A DNA stretch of 61,652 nucleotides, from the NCBI GenBank assembly GCA_044868295.1, contig JBIOWF010000171.1, positions 1-61,652 on the forward strand. Direction: 5' to 3'. Position numbers and translations under genes: made by a program. The notes beneath the pieces are model-generated. The model worked only from the letters and a program-made list of their open reading frames with translations, was not told the origin of the DNA and searched no databases. Positions 17,558 through 25,928 of the stretch are shown here, piece by piece; within the stretch, counting starts at the first letter, position 1, and each line of letters opens with the position of its first letter. Origin of the DNA: JBIOWF01 sp044868295. Its GTDB lineage: Bacteria > Actinomycetota > Actinomycetes > Streptosporangiales > Streptosporangiaceae.

Positions 17558-19222
17558 TCAGAACGGGCTGCCGCCCATGATCACGCGCTCCTCGGGAGGG
17601 ATAGGGTCGAGGCTGACCTGGACGTCAAGGCACGTGGTGCGGCGGCTCGTCACCGCCTTCTCGATCACTGGCGCCAAGTCGGCGAGGCTGGTGATCTCTT
17701 GACCCTCGGCGCCGAGGGCGCGGGCCACTTCGCTGTACGAACCGTTTTCCAGGCGGTTGTTCACGATGCGATCCCTGCCCGCCGTGTGCTCTTGAAAGTG
17801 CAGGGTCGCGCCCCAGGCCCGGTTGTTCAGCACGATCACCACCACCGGCAGGCCGGCGCGCACCATCGCGTCGAACTCGCCGAGGCTGTAACCCACCGCA
17901 CCGTCGCCGGTGACCAGAACGACAGGCCTGTCCCGGTCGGCCGCCTGTGCGCCCATCGCGACACCCATCCCCACTCCCATAGAGCCGAGATAGCCATGGC
18001 AGAGGTAGGCCGACACCTGTGCGTCGGGGATGGTCTCGGAGAGCCACAGGTAGGTCAGCGCGCCGTCGGCTACGACGACCGAACCGGCGGGTACCGTGGC
18101 GGCTATGGCGCGTACCGCGTCGTGCGGGTGGATGCGTTCGTCCCGTACGACCTGGGCAGCCACGGCCTGCCGACGCTGATCGATATGCGATCGCAGCTGT
18201 CCCTTCCACTCTGTGCGGTCGATCCGGGTGGGCAGGGCGGAGGTCAGTTGCCGCAACACCGGACGCGGGGAGGCCACGACCGACAGGTCCACCCTCTGTA
18301 GGTGACCAAGTTCGCGGGCGTCGGCGTCGATCTGCACGATCCGGGCGCTGTGCGGAATCAGGGCTCCTGAGCCGTGCGCGGTGGTGAGGCCGAACCGCAG
18401 TCCGAGCATGATCACGGCGTCGGGCGCGGTATCCGGGTCTAGGCCGTACAGGGACTGTACGAGGCCGAAACCGAGGGGGGTGCCGGACAGTGCGCCGAGG
18501 CCTTCGAAGTCAGAGAACACCGGCACGTCGGCCGCCTCGGCGAAGGCACGCAGGTCTACGGCGGCGCCTGCCCGGACGACCTCGGAGCCGATCACAAGCA
18601 CCGGCCGATGCGCCTGCTGCAGAAGGTCCACGACTTGGGAGACTGCCTCGGGAGGTGCAGCGGAGGCCTGGTCGGGGGCCCGGTTTAGTTCGGCGCGGAC
18701 GTCGGGTGCTTCGATCTCGCCGGTGAGAACGTCCCAGGGGATGTCGATGAAGACCGGCCCGTACGGCGCGGTCAGTGCAGTACGGATGGCGCGGGCCAGG
18801 ATGCGGGGGATGAGTTCGGTGCGAGTGATGCGATGAGCCCACTTGGTCACCGGCTTCGCGACCGCGACCTGGTCGATGCCTGCCTGCAGGGTGTTGGCCT
18901 CGTCGAACGCCAGCGGACCGGATGCGCCGATGTAGAGAACAGGCGTGCGGTCGAGAAACGCGTTCGCCATCGACGTCACGCAGTTGGTGAAGCCGCCGCC
19001 CGCGGTCAACAACGCGACCCCGAGATGGTTGCGGACCCGTGCGTAACCTTCCGCGGCATGCCCGGCGTTCATCTCGTGCCGGGTGTCGACGATCGGCAGC
19101 CCGTGATCGCGAGCCGCCTGGTACATCGTGTCAACGTGGGCGCCGTTGATGCCGAACAGCGCGTCGACGCCCGCCTGCAGCAGGATTCGGATGACGATCT
19201 CGCCCCCAGTGATACTGGGCAT
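17558..19222 (-). CDS. Thiamine-diphosphate-dependent enzyme, acetolactate synthase-like
   Basis: ThDP enzyme of 554 residues with the three-domain order of the acetolactate synthase/benzoylformate decarboxylase superfamily. The N-terminal PYR domain has the cofactor glutamate at E50 in DTRHEMNAGHAAEGYAR. A middle domain follows. The C-terminal PP domain has VTGDGAVGYSLGEFD then LNNRAWG. The ATG at 19222 follows CAGGAGG. As the last gene of the leftward run that includes an FAD hydroxylase and an extradiol-type VOC protein, it is more likely a 2-oxo-acid decarboxylase or C-C lyase of aromatic breakdown than a biosynthetic AHAS. Substrate unknown. Confidence 0.8.
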   Translation of the reverse strand: MPSITGGEIVIRILLQAGVDALFGINGAHVDTMYQAARDHGLPIVDTRHEMNAGHAAEGYARVRNHLGVALLTAGGGFTNCVTSMANAFLDRTPVLYIGASGPLAFDEANTLQAGIDQVAVAKPVTKWAHRITRTELIPRILARAIRTALTAPYGPVFIDIPWDVLTGEIEAPDVRAELNRAPDQASAAPPEAVSQVVDLLQQAHRPVLVIGSEVVRAGAAVDLRAFAEAADVPVFSDFEGLGALSGTPLGFGLVQSLYGLDPDTAPDAVIMLGLRFGLTTAHGSGALIPHSARIVQIDADARELGHLQRVDLSVVASPRPVLRQLTSALPTRIDRTEWKGQLRSHIDQRRQAVAAQVVRDERIHPHDAVRAIAATVPAGSVVVADGALTYLWLSETIPDAQVSAYLCHGYLGSMGVGMGVAMGAQAADRDRPVVLVTGDGAVGYSLGEFDAMVRAGLPVVVIVLNNRAWGATLHFQEHTAGRDRIVNNRLENGSYSEVARALGAEGQEITSLADLAPVIEKAVTSRRTTCLDVQVSLDPIPPEERVIMGGSPF

Positions 19223-19349
19223 GGGGTTGGCCTCCTGGCACAAGGTTAAGTCGTACGGTCGGCCGCGGTCCTTGGCGCCATCGGCCGTGAGGAGATGTCC
19301 GGTCACGAGACCTGTCTCCCGGGGCGACGCCGGATTCTCGGGTCCTCGG

Positions 19350-21011
19350 CTAAGCGCCGCGCTCATCCGCAGGTGCCCCGCCGGGGGCGGGTACGGGCGC
19401 GTACCGTCGCAGCTGTGTCCCCACGCGCTCGGCATCGGCGGGCGCGAAGACCGCCGTGACGATCCGGTCGGGGCGAACCAGGACGAAATGTCCGGCCAGG
19501 CCGGCGAAGACCGCCTCGAGTTGGCCGTCGGCGTCGGCGATGGCGTCGCGGCTGCCCCGGGTACGGGGTGCGCGGTCGTTGAGGACGACGTCAACCGGGG
19601 TGGCGACGGGTAGGCCCGCCCGGGTGGCCGCGGCCCAGCCCGGCTCGTCCCCGTCGATCCCCAGCAGGCTCCAACCGGGGCCGAGCACGTCGTCGAGCCG
19701 GGCGAAGCGGTGCTGGTCGCCGTGCAGAACTCGCGGCTGCGGCAGCATCGTGCCGACCAGCGGCCGCTGGGCACTGCCGAGGTGGACGACGGCGCCGGTG
19801 CGCAGGCGCAGAGCGGGCCGGTAGCGCATCTCCGTTAGGTATCGGCGCCCGCGGCGGATGCGCATTGCGCCCCGGACCAGGAGATCACGCAGCGCGGCCC
19901 TGCGCCGGCTGGTGGTCATGACGATGCCCCTGAGCCGTACGGACAGGTCGATCATCGCCTTGGCGTGCGGCCGCCGCTCGCTGTCGTACGTGTCGAGCAG
20001 CGCTTCACCGGCCCGGCCGTTCAGCACCTCGGCGACCTTCCAGCACAGGTTGGCCGAGTCGCGTAGGCCGGAGTTGAGGCCCTGCCCGGCGAACGGCGGC
20101 ATCATGTGCGCGGCGTCGCCGAGCAGGAAGCACCGTCCGTCGCGCAGGCGGTCGGCGAGCAGGCCGTGGAAGCGATATGCGACGGCGCGTTCGATCTGGT
20201 CGGGGGTGATCTCCCGGTACGGTCGCAGCAGTTCGCGTACCAGTTGGAACGACGGCGGCGTACCCGGCTCGCACTCTCCCGGGTTCAGCCGGAACTCGTA
20301 CCGGCACCGGCCGTCGCGACCCGGAACGATGACGTGCGGCCGGACCGGGTCGCCGTGATGCATGCCGTACCGCTGGTCGTGCGGGTCTTCGAGCGCGTCC
20401 ACGACCAGCCAGACGTCGGGGAAGCTGCGCCCGCGCATCGGGATCGACAGCAACTCGCGCACTGTGCTGCGGCCTCCGTCGCAGCCGAGAACGTAGTCGA
20501 CTGACAACGGCTCGACGTCCGTGTCGCCCGTGTCAGAACTCAGCAATACCCGTACCTGGTCGTCGTCCTGGGCGAGCGCAACCAGCCGGGTGCTGAATCG
20601 GACTTCGACGCTCGGGAACCGGCGCAGTTCCGCGTGGAGCACGCGCTCGAAGTCGGGCTGGGCGAAGGGATTCTTGAAGGGATGACCGTAGCGATAGCCG
20701 CCGGTGCCGCGGGCGTGGACCAGCGGCCGACCTCCGGCGCCGAAGTACCTCGTGCCGGTGCCAGGCACGATGATCGGGTACACCGCTTCGTCCAGCCCGG
20801 CGAGCTGCAGGATGCGCAACGACTCGTCGTCGAGGCTGATCGCCTTGGCGTCGTGGCTCGTGGTGGCGTTGGCCTCGACGAGTAGCACCTGTATGCCCAT
20901 CGAGCCGAGCAGGTTCGCCGCGGTGAGCCCGGTCGGCCCCGCGCCGACGACCAGTACCGCGATGCCGGCGCCGGAGCTTTCCGGTTGCTGTGGCGGGGAA
21001 GGTTTGGTCAT
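19350..21011 (-). CDS. FAD-dependent aromatic hydroxylase (MhpA/PheA type)
   Basis: Flavoprotein monooxygenase of 553 residues. The dinucleotide fold is VVGAGPTGLTAANLLGSMG, the DG motif is YVLGCDGGRSTVRELL and the GD motif is FLLGDAAHMMPPFAGQGLNS. The C-terminal thioredoxin-like domain is characteristic of 3-(3-hydroxyphenyl)propionate and phenol hydroxylases. It should add a hydroxyl ortho to an existing phenol using NAD(P)H and O2, giving a catechol for ring cleavage. Its stop is followed by a 127-bp gap before the ThDP gene; upstream lies the VOC gene 29 bp away. Confidence 0.87.
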   Translation of the reverse strand: MTKPSPPQQPESSGAGIAVLVVGAGPTGLTAANLLGSMGIQVLLVEANATTSHDAKAISLDDESLRILQLAGLDEAVYPIIVPGTGTRYFGAGGRPLVHARGTGGYRYGHPFKNPFAQPDFERVLHAELRRFPSVEVRFSTRLVALAQDDDQVRVLLSSDTGDTDVEPLSVDYVLGCDGGRSTVRELLSIPMRGRSFPDVWLVVDALEDPHDQRYGMHHGDPVRPHVIVPGRDGRCRYEFRLNPGECEPGTPPSFQLVRELLRPYREITPDQIERAVAYRFHGLLADRLRDGRCFLLGDAAHMMPPFAGQGLNSGLRDSANLCWKVAEVLNGRAGEALLDTYDSERRPHAKAMIDLSVRLRGIVMTTSRRRAALRDLLVRGAMRIRRGRRYLTEMRYRPALRLRTGAVVHLGSAQRPLVGTMLPQPRVLHGDQHRFARLDDVLGPGWSLLGIDGDEPGWAAATRAGLPVATPVDVVLNDRAPRTRGSRDAIADADGQLEAVFAGLAGHFVLVRPDRIVTAVFAPADAERVGTQLRRYAPVPAPGGAPADERGA

Positions 21012-21040
21012 GAGTGATCGTGATCGATTCCGCGGGCGGG

Positions 21041-21535
21041 CTACTGGACAGGCTGGTACGCAGAGGTGCCGTCGGCGAGTAGCCGCTCGGCCTCGGCGAG
21101 GATGTCTGCCGGGTCCTGGTCGAGGTTGATGCTCTTGCGGAAGGGCTGCGGGACGTCGCGCTCGATGCGCAGGTAGACCTCGTTACGGTTGCCCTCCGGG
21201 TCGAAGAAGTAGATGCCTATCGCGTTCCCGTGAGTGACCTCCTGCTGGACCTCGATGCCCTCGGCCTCGAAGCGGCGGTGGAAATCGATGATGGTCGGAA
21301 GCGAGTCGACCCGCCACGACACCTGGTGGGTGAGCTTGGTGCCGGGCGGCGCGGAGCGGCCGAGCTGCAGCACGAACTCGTGGTGTTCCTCCTCCGGGCG
21401 GGAGGACATGAACACGATGCCCAGCTCCTCGTCTTCATCGGTGACGGTCAGCCCCATCACCCGCGTGTAGAAGTCGCGCATCGCATCGAGATCGTTGACC
21501 CAGAACCCTGTGTGGCCAAGCCCGGTGATCGGCAT
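21041..21535 (-). CDS. Single-domain VOC protein, extradiol dioxygenase-like
   Basis: A 164-residue vicinal-oxygen-chelate protein. His8 (GHTGF), His70 (LTHQVSW) and Glu119 (NRNEVYLRI) sit where the 2-His-1-Glu metal site of type I extradiol dioxygenases lies. The phrase FFDPEGNRNEVYLR is typical of catechol 2,3-dioxygenase-like members. It has a strong AAAGGAG site and its own leader with the paired repeat. It is next to the FAD hydroxylase, so ring cleavage of its product is the likely role; glyoxalase-type chemistry is possible. Confidence 0.8.
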   Translation of the reverse strand: MPITGLGHTGFWVNDLDAMRDFYTRVMGLTVTDEDEELGIVFMSSRPEEEHHEFVLQLGRSAPPGTKLTHQVSWRVDSLPTIIDFHRRFEAEGIEVQQEVTHGNAIGIYFFDPEGNRNEVYLRIERDVPQPFRKSINLDQDPADILAEAERLLADGTSAYQPVQ

Positions 21536-21552
21536 GGTCTGTCTCCTTTTTC

Positions 21553-21578
21553 AGGACTATAGTTTTGTTTTACAGGAC
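21553..21578. promoter_or_regulatory. Paired repeat operator upstream of the VOC gene
   Basis: AGGAC occurs at 21553-21557 and 21574-21578, exactly 21 bp apart; on the coding strand both copies read GTCCTG followed by an A-rich run. The proximal copy is 18 bp before the start codon. The identical arrangement stands before the SDR gene at 22997. A TTGACG at 21590-21595 (minus strand) could be a -35 box. Confidence 0.6.
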
Positions 21579-21591
21579 ACATAGGAATGCG

Positions 21592-22197
21592 TCAATCAAC
21601 TTTGGTGTGCTCGACGCCACGCTCGGCCGCGTCGAGCAACGGGGTAAGGATCTGTGCGGCCTGCGCTGGGGTGACCACCTGATGTGGCTCCAGCCTGTGG
21701 ATGGTCCGGCTGGCCGCATCTTCATAGATGTGCTCGCCGATCAGCCGACAGTCCTCGTCGTAGGGCCAGAACGAGGCGACGTAGTGGGTCAGCTGGTAGT
21801 GCGCGTCCGGGTCGTCGATGTCCTCGCCCTGTTCGAGGAGGACGTGCCCGGGCAGGTGGTTGCCGAACAGCGACTCGATCGCGAGGCCCCAGTCGGACAC
21901 CATGATCTGGTCCTCGATCGGGCCGAATACGTTGAGCCCTCGGTCGGCGATGTCCTGGTAGAAGTTTCCGATCGCCGCCATGCCGGACAGGTGTATGGAG
22001 CGGCCGTTCTCGTTGATGCGGTAGACCGGGTGGTCGACCATCATCTTCGGGGTGAGGATCTCGCGCCATCGGCCGGACACCTCCAGGAGGGCGTGGCGCC
22101 GGAAGTTGCGCAGTATCGCCCGGTGTCGAGGATTGTCGGTCCGTGCCAGCAACTCGTCCGGGGCTTTTACGACATCGCGCACGTGGAAGGTCTGCAC
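21592..22197 (-). CDS. SnoaL-like / NTF2-fold protein
   Basis: A 201-residue protein with an NTF2-like cone fold: an early helix (RHRAILRNFRRHALLEVSGRWREIL), a DHPVYRI strand typical of SnoaL-like members, and a later LTHYVASFWPYDEDCRLIGEHIYED stretch. Such proteins serve as hydratases, isomerases or cyclases without cofactor. It lies 17 bp downstream of the SDR gene in the leftward catabolic unit. Function within the pathway is unknown; a hydration or isomerisation after ring cleavage would fit. Confidence 0.65.
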   Translation of the reverse strand: MQTFHVRDVVKAPDELLARTDNPRHRAILRNFRRHALLEVSGRWREILTPKMMVDHPVYRINENGRSIHLSGMAAIGNFYQDIADRGLNVFGPIEDQIMVSDWGLAIESLFGNHLPGHVLLEQGEDIDDPDAHYQLTHYVASFWPYDEDCRLIGEHIYEDAASRTIHRLEPHQVVTPAQAAQILTPLLDAAERGVEHTKVD

Positions 22198-22214
22198 GGG
22201 TACTCCTTGTCGGT

Positions 22215-22997
22215 TCAGGGGTTGACCGGGTCGGCCGCGTCGATGCCGCCGTCGATGACGACGACGGCGCCGGTGATGAAGCTCGCCTCGTCGCTGAACA
22301 GGAAGGCCACCAGCGCGGCGACGTCGTCGGGGGTGCCCATGCGCCCGAGTGGGATGCGGGTCCGTAACGCGTCGTGCGCGGCGGGCCCCCCGCCGTTTGA
22401 GTCGATGAGAGGCTTCTGCATGGGCGTCTCGATGAGTCCGGGCGCGATGACGTTCACCCGCACCCCAGTAGGAGCACCTTCGATTGCGGCGCTGCGCGCC
22501 AGTCCGATCGCGGCGTGCTTGGCCGCGACGTAAGGAATGATCGTCCCGCTGGCGTGCAGCCCGGCCAGCGACGACGTGACGACGACGGAGCCGCCGGAGT
22601 CCTGGGCCGCGAACTGCGCCAGCGCGGCTTTGAGGCCGAGGAAGACGCTGCGCTGGTTGACCTCGATGGTCCGGTCATAGTCCGCGACATCGACGTCGGC
22701 GAATCGCGCGTACGGACCGGGGATTCCGGCGTTGAGGTGTACCGCGTCGACGCGGCCGAAGCGCTCGACTGCGGCGCGCATCGCCGCGTCGACGTCTTCC
22801 GCGCGCGAGACGTCGGCGGGTACAGTCAGGGTTTCGCCGCCGGCCCTGCCCGCGACGAGGTCGGCCGCGGCGGCGTCGCGGTCCACGAGGACGGCGCGCA
22901 TCCCCTCCCCAACCAGGCGCCGAACCGTCGCGGCACCGATGCCACTCCCCGCGCCGGTGACCACGGCCACGTGCCCCGATAGGCCCCGCATGGTCAT
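22215..22997 (-). CDS. Short-chain dehydrogenase/reductase
   Basis: Classical SDR of 260 residues. Cofactor loop TGAGSGIGAATV, HLNAGIPG (NAG), a catalytic Ser in TSSLAGL and YVAAKHA giving Tyr-x-x-x-Lys. The C-terminus shows PGLIETPM and the usual GAVVVIDGG. The first ATG (22997) follows AGGAGACAAA. First gene of the leftward catabolic unit, divergent from the transporter gene. It likely oxidises an alcohol or dihydrodiol intermediate using NAD(P)+. Confidence 0.85.
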   Translation of the reverse strand: MTMRGLSGHVAVVTGAGSGIGAATVRRLVGEGMRAVLVDRDAAAADLVAGRAGGETLTVPADVSRAEDVDAAMRAAVERFGRVDAVHLNAGIPGPYARFADVDVADYDRTIEVNQRSVFLGLKAALAQFAAQDSGGSVVVTSSLAGLHASGTIIPYVAAKHAAIGLARSAAIEGAPTGVRVNVIAPGLIETPMQKPLIDSNGGGPAAHDALRTRIPLGRMGTPDDVAALVAFLFSDEASFITGAVVVIDGGIDAADPVNP

Positions 22998-23014
22998 TTT
23001 GTCTCCTGAAATAT

Positions 23015-23040
23015 AGGACTAGCGTCTTTCTTTGCAGGAC
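23015..23040. promoter_or_regulatory. Paired repeat operator in the divergent SDR/transporter gap
   Basis: AGGAC at 23015-23019 and again at 23036-23040, 21 bp apart, with the proximal copy 18 bp before the SDR start. This repeats the geometry seen before the VOC gene. The gap to the transporter gene is about 100 bp, so one regulator bound here could control both directions. The IclR protein encoded at 28605 is the natural candidate. Confidence 0.6.
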
Positions 23041-23100
23041 TGTACGCTTCGGCGAAATGTGACGTCAACGTTCCGTAAACATTCCTGAGGAGGCCGAACG

Positions 23101-24723
23101 ATGGTGCTGCGCCATGTCTTGAAGCGTCATGGCCGGGCGCCCGAGGGCGCTCACCCAGTGCCCGGACCGGACGAGCCCTCAGGATCGACGCCAGCCGTGG
23201 GAGACGCGGGGCTGGTGATCCGCGGTGTGCACAAGCGCTTCGGCGGTGTGCAGGCCCTCAACGGGGTCAGCCTGGAGGTGGCCCAGGGCGACGCGGTCGC
23301 GGTCATCGGACCCAACGGAGCCGGTAAGAGCACTCTGCTGAAGGCGGTCGCCGGTGTGCACCGCCCGGACCAGGGCGAGATCTGGCTGGGAGGGGTGCGG
23401 CTGGACCGGCTGGCACCGCACCAGATCACGAGGGCCGGCGTCGCCCTCGCTCACCAGGTGCCCCAGCCGTTCCCCCACTTGAGCGTTTATGACAATGTCC
23501 GGGTCGCGGTGATGTCCGGCTCCCCACGCAGGGGCGCGATGACCGTCGAGGAGGTCCTTGAACTGTGCGAGCTGGACACCAAGGGCCGCAGGCTGACCAG
23601 CTCGCTCGCCGTCCTGGATCTCAAGCGCCTTGAGGTGGCGCGGGCGCTGGCCACGGATCCGTCCGTGCTGATGCTCGACGAGGTGGCGGCCGGGCTGGCC
23701 GGCCGGCAACTGGACGAGGCGATCGCGCTCATCCGCCGCGTTCACGCCACCGGCCGCACCGTACTGCTGGTCGAGCACATCGAGCGGGTGGTCCGCGAGG
23801 TCGTCGATCGCGTGCTGGTGCTCAACTGGGGCGAGAAGCTCGCGGAGGGCACCCCCGACGAAATCGCCCGCGACCCACAGGTGCGCGAGGTCTACCTCGG
23901 CGACGGGCAGGCGGCGAAGGCGGCCCGCCGCTCACCGGCGCCGACCCGCGCCGAGCCGTTGCTGTCGGTGCGTGGGCTGACCGCCGGGTACGGCGGCATG
24001 GGGGCGCTGCACGACGTCTCGCTGGACGTCGCGCCGGGTGAGATCGTCGCGGTGCTGGGCGCGAACGGTGCGGGCAAGTCCACGCTGTGTGGCGCCATCA
24101 TGGGCGCGGTGCGGGTACGCGCAGGCAGCGTGCGGGTAGGCGACACCGACGTCACCCGCATCCCCGTCCACCACCGGGCGCGTTGCGGCATCTCATACTG
24201 TCCGGAGGGCCGGCGGGTCTTCGGCGAGCTCACCGTCCGAGAGAACCTTGTGCTCGGCGCGCCGCTGAGCACGCCGGCCGGCGTGCTGAGCGAGCGCCTC
24301 GCCGAGGTATACGAGATCTTCCCCGTGCTGCGGGAACGCTCCACACAACCGGCCGGCACGCTCTCCGGCGGGCAGCAGCAGATGCTGGCCGTGGGCCGGG
24401 CGCTGATGGCCAAGCCGCAGCTGCTCATCTGCGACGAGATCTCCCTCGGGTTGTCGCCGGTCGCGGTCGACACCCTGTACGAGGCCCTGACCCGCGTCAA
24501 CGAACGCGGCGTGGCCATCCTGCTCGTCGAGCAGAACGTCCACCGCTGCCTCGCGCTGGCCGACCGCGCCTGCGTGCTGTCTCGGGGCCAGCTGTCCTAC
24601 TCCGGGCCCGCCGGCGACCTCCTGCAGGGCACGCGACTGGACGACGCCTACTTCGGCGCCGGCGATCGCACCGGCGACCACACCCCCGAAGATCCCTCAG
24701 TGAACGCAAGGAGAAGCACATGA
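23101..24723 (+). CDS. Fused branched-chain-type ABC ATPases (LivG-LivF fusion)
   Basis: One 540-residue polypeptide carries both ATPases of a branched-chain amino acid-type (HAAT) importer. The LivG half (about 37-268) has Walker A GPNGAGKST (70-78) and Walker B VLMLDEV (189-195). Its signature is degenerate: SSLAVLDLKR stands where LSYGQQR is expected. The LivF half (about 286-510) has GANGAGKST (320-328), an intact LSGGQQQ (421-427) and LLICDE. A short linker (about 269-285) joins them. The strong site GAGGAGG precedes the ATG. Next gene overlaps by ATGA. Fusion implies one ATPase chain per transporter, with asymmetric sites. Confidence 0.88.
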   Translation: MVLRHVLKRHGRAPEGAHPVPGPDEPSGSTPAVGDAGLVIRGVHKRFGGVQALNGVSLEVAQGDAVAVIGPNGAGKSTLLKAVAGVHRPDQGEIWLGGVRLDRLAPHQITRAGVALAHQVPQPFPHLSVYDNVRVAVMSGSPRRGAMTVEEVLELCELDTKGRRLTSSLAVLDLKRLEVARALATDPSVLMLDEVAAGLAGRQLDEAIALIRRVHATGRTVLLVEHIERVVREVVDRVLVLNWGEKLAEGTPDEIARDPQVREVYLGDGQAAKAARRSPAPTRAEPLLSVRGLTAGYGGMGALHDVSLDVAPGEIVAVLGANGAGKSTLCGAIMGAVRVRAGSVRVGDTDVTRIPVHHRARCGISYCPEGRRVFGELTVRENLVLGAPLSTPAGVLSERLAEVYEIFPVLRERSTQPAGTLSGGQQQMLAVGRALMAKPQLLICDEISLGLSPVAVDTLYEALTRVNERGVAILLVEQNVHRCLALADRACVLSRGQLSYSGPAGDLLQGTRLDDAYFGAGDRTGDHTPEDPSVNARRST

Positions 24724-25901
24724 TAAGAAAGTCGCTCGCCGCGGCGCTCGCCGCCGTGACCTCGGTGACCCTCGCCGCGTGCGGCAGCGGCGACACCGGC
24801 GCCTCGACGTCCGACGACGTCGTCATCGGCACGAGCATGATGCTCAGCGGGCAGGTCAACCTCGAAACCATCCGCGACGGCTACCAGTGGGCCGTCGACG
24901 AGGCGAACGCGGCGGGCGGCGTCAGCGTCGACGGGACCAAACGCAAAGTCACGCTGAAGATCCTGGACAACCGCGGCGACACGAGCACGATGATCCAGCA
25001 GGTCCGGACTCTGGCGCTGACCGACAAGGCGGCCGGGCTGCTCGGCTCCTGCTGCCAGCAGAACATCGACCTGCAGGCCCAGGCCGACTCGCTGAAGATA
25101 CCGCTGGTGATGGGCGCCCTGCCGATCGAACTGCTGCCCAAGGGCAAGGGGTACGTCTGGGACTCCTTCCAGGCGCTCGACGACGGCGCCAAGGGTTTCC
25201 TGGAGGTCGCGAGCTCAGCCGGCACAAACAAAAAGGTCCTGCTCATCACGACCAACGACGCGCAGGGCACGTCCACCGCCGACCAGTGGGGCGCCGCGGC
25301 GACCCAGGCCGGGTTCACCGTCGCGGCCAAGACCGCGGCGCCGGCCGGCACCACCGACTACTCCGACGCCATCGCGAAGGCCAAGTCGGCCGACGCGGAG
25401 GTGTTGATCGCGGCCATGACACCCCCGGACTGCTTCGCGATGTGGAAGCAGATGAAGGCCTTGGCGTACGCCCCGAAGGTCGCGATCGGCATTCAGTGCG
25501 CCCAGACGCCGGGCTGGACCTCGCTAGGCGAGTTGGGGGCCGGGACGCTCCTGCAGATGAACTGGACGCGCACGTCCGGCCTGCCCAAGGCGGACCAGAT
25601 CGTGCAGAAGTTCTCCGCGAAGTACGCCAACGACAACGAGTTGGCCTCCGTCGCGATCGGATATCACGAGGCGAGCATCCTGCTCGCAGCGATCAGCAAG
25701 GCCGGATCGACCGACCGCGAGAAGATCAACGCGGCGCTGAAGGGCACGGACCTGAGCTCGACGCTCGGCCAGGTCACGTTCACCGGCAACAAGAGCGCCA
25801 CACCGAGTTTCATCGGCCAGTGGAACGCCGACGGCAGCATCACCCAGGTGTGGCCGGCGAAGGGCGGCTCCGCGCTCAAGCCGCTGTCCGGCCTGTCCTA
25901 G
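24720..25901 (+). CDS. Branched-chain-type ABC solute-binding lipoprotein
   Basis: Type I periplasmic-binding-fold lipoprotein, 393 residues. The signal peptide ends at LAAC, giving a lipid-anchored cysteine about residue 20. The body begins VVIGTSMMLSGQVNLETIRDGYQ and includes GLLGSCCQQNIDLQAQAD, where a Ser/Cys-rich ligand loop would lie. LivJ-like relatives in aromatic clusters bind benzoates and phenylpropanoids. The ATG overlaps the ATPase stop by ATGA with AAGGAG upstream. Predicted receptor for the aromatic substrate of this island. Confidence 0.85.
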   Translation: MIRKSLAAALAAVTSVTLAACGSGDTGASTSDDVVIGTSMMLSGQVNLETIRDGYQWAVDEANAAGGVSVDGTKRKVTLKILDNRGDTSTMIQQVRTLALTDKAAGLLGSCCQQNIDLQAQADSLKIPLVMGALPIELLPKGKGYVWDSFQALDDGAKGFLEVASSAGTNKKVLLITTNDAQGTSTADQWGAAATQAGFTVAAKTAAPAGTTDYSDAIAKAKSADAEVLIAAMTPPDCFAMWKQMKALAYAPKVAIGIQCAQTPGWTSLGELGAGTLLQMNWTRTSGLPKADQIVQKFSAKYANDNELASVAIGYHEASILLAAISKAGSTDREKINAALKGTDLSSTLGQVTFTGNKSATPSFIGQWNADGSITQVWPAKGGSALKPLSGLS

Positions 25902-25928
25902 AGCGGATAATGGCGGAGGGAGGAAGAC

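Noticed and set aside
17558..19222. Biosynthetic acetolactate synthase (IlvB)
   Set aside because: No small regulatory subunit or ilvC nearby and the neighbours are ring-hydroxylating and ring-opening genes, so only a general ThDP-enzyme call is made.
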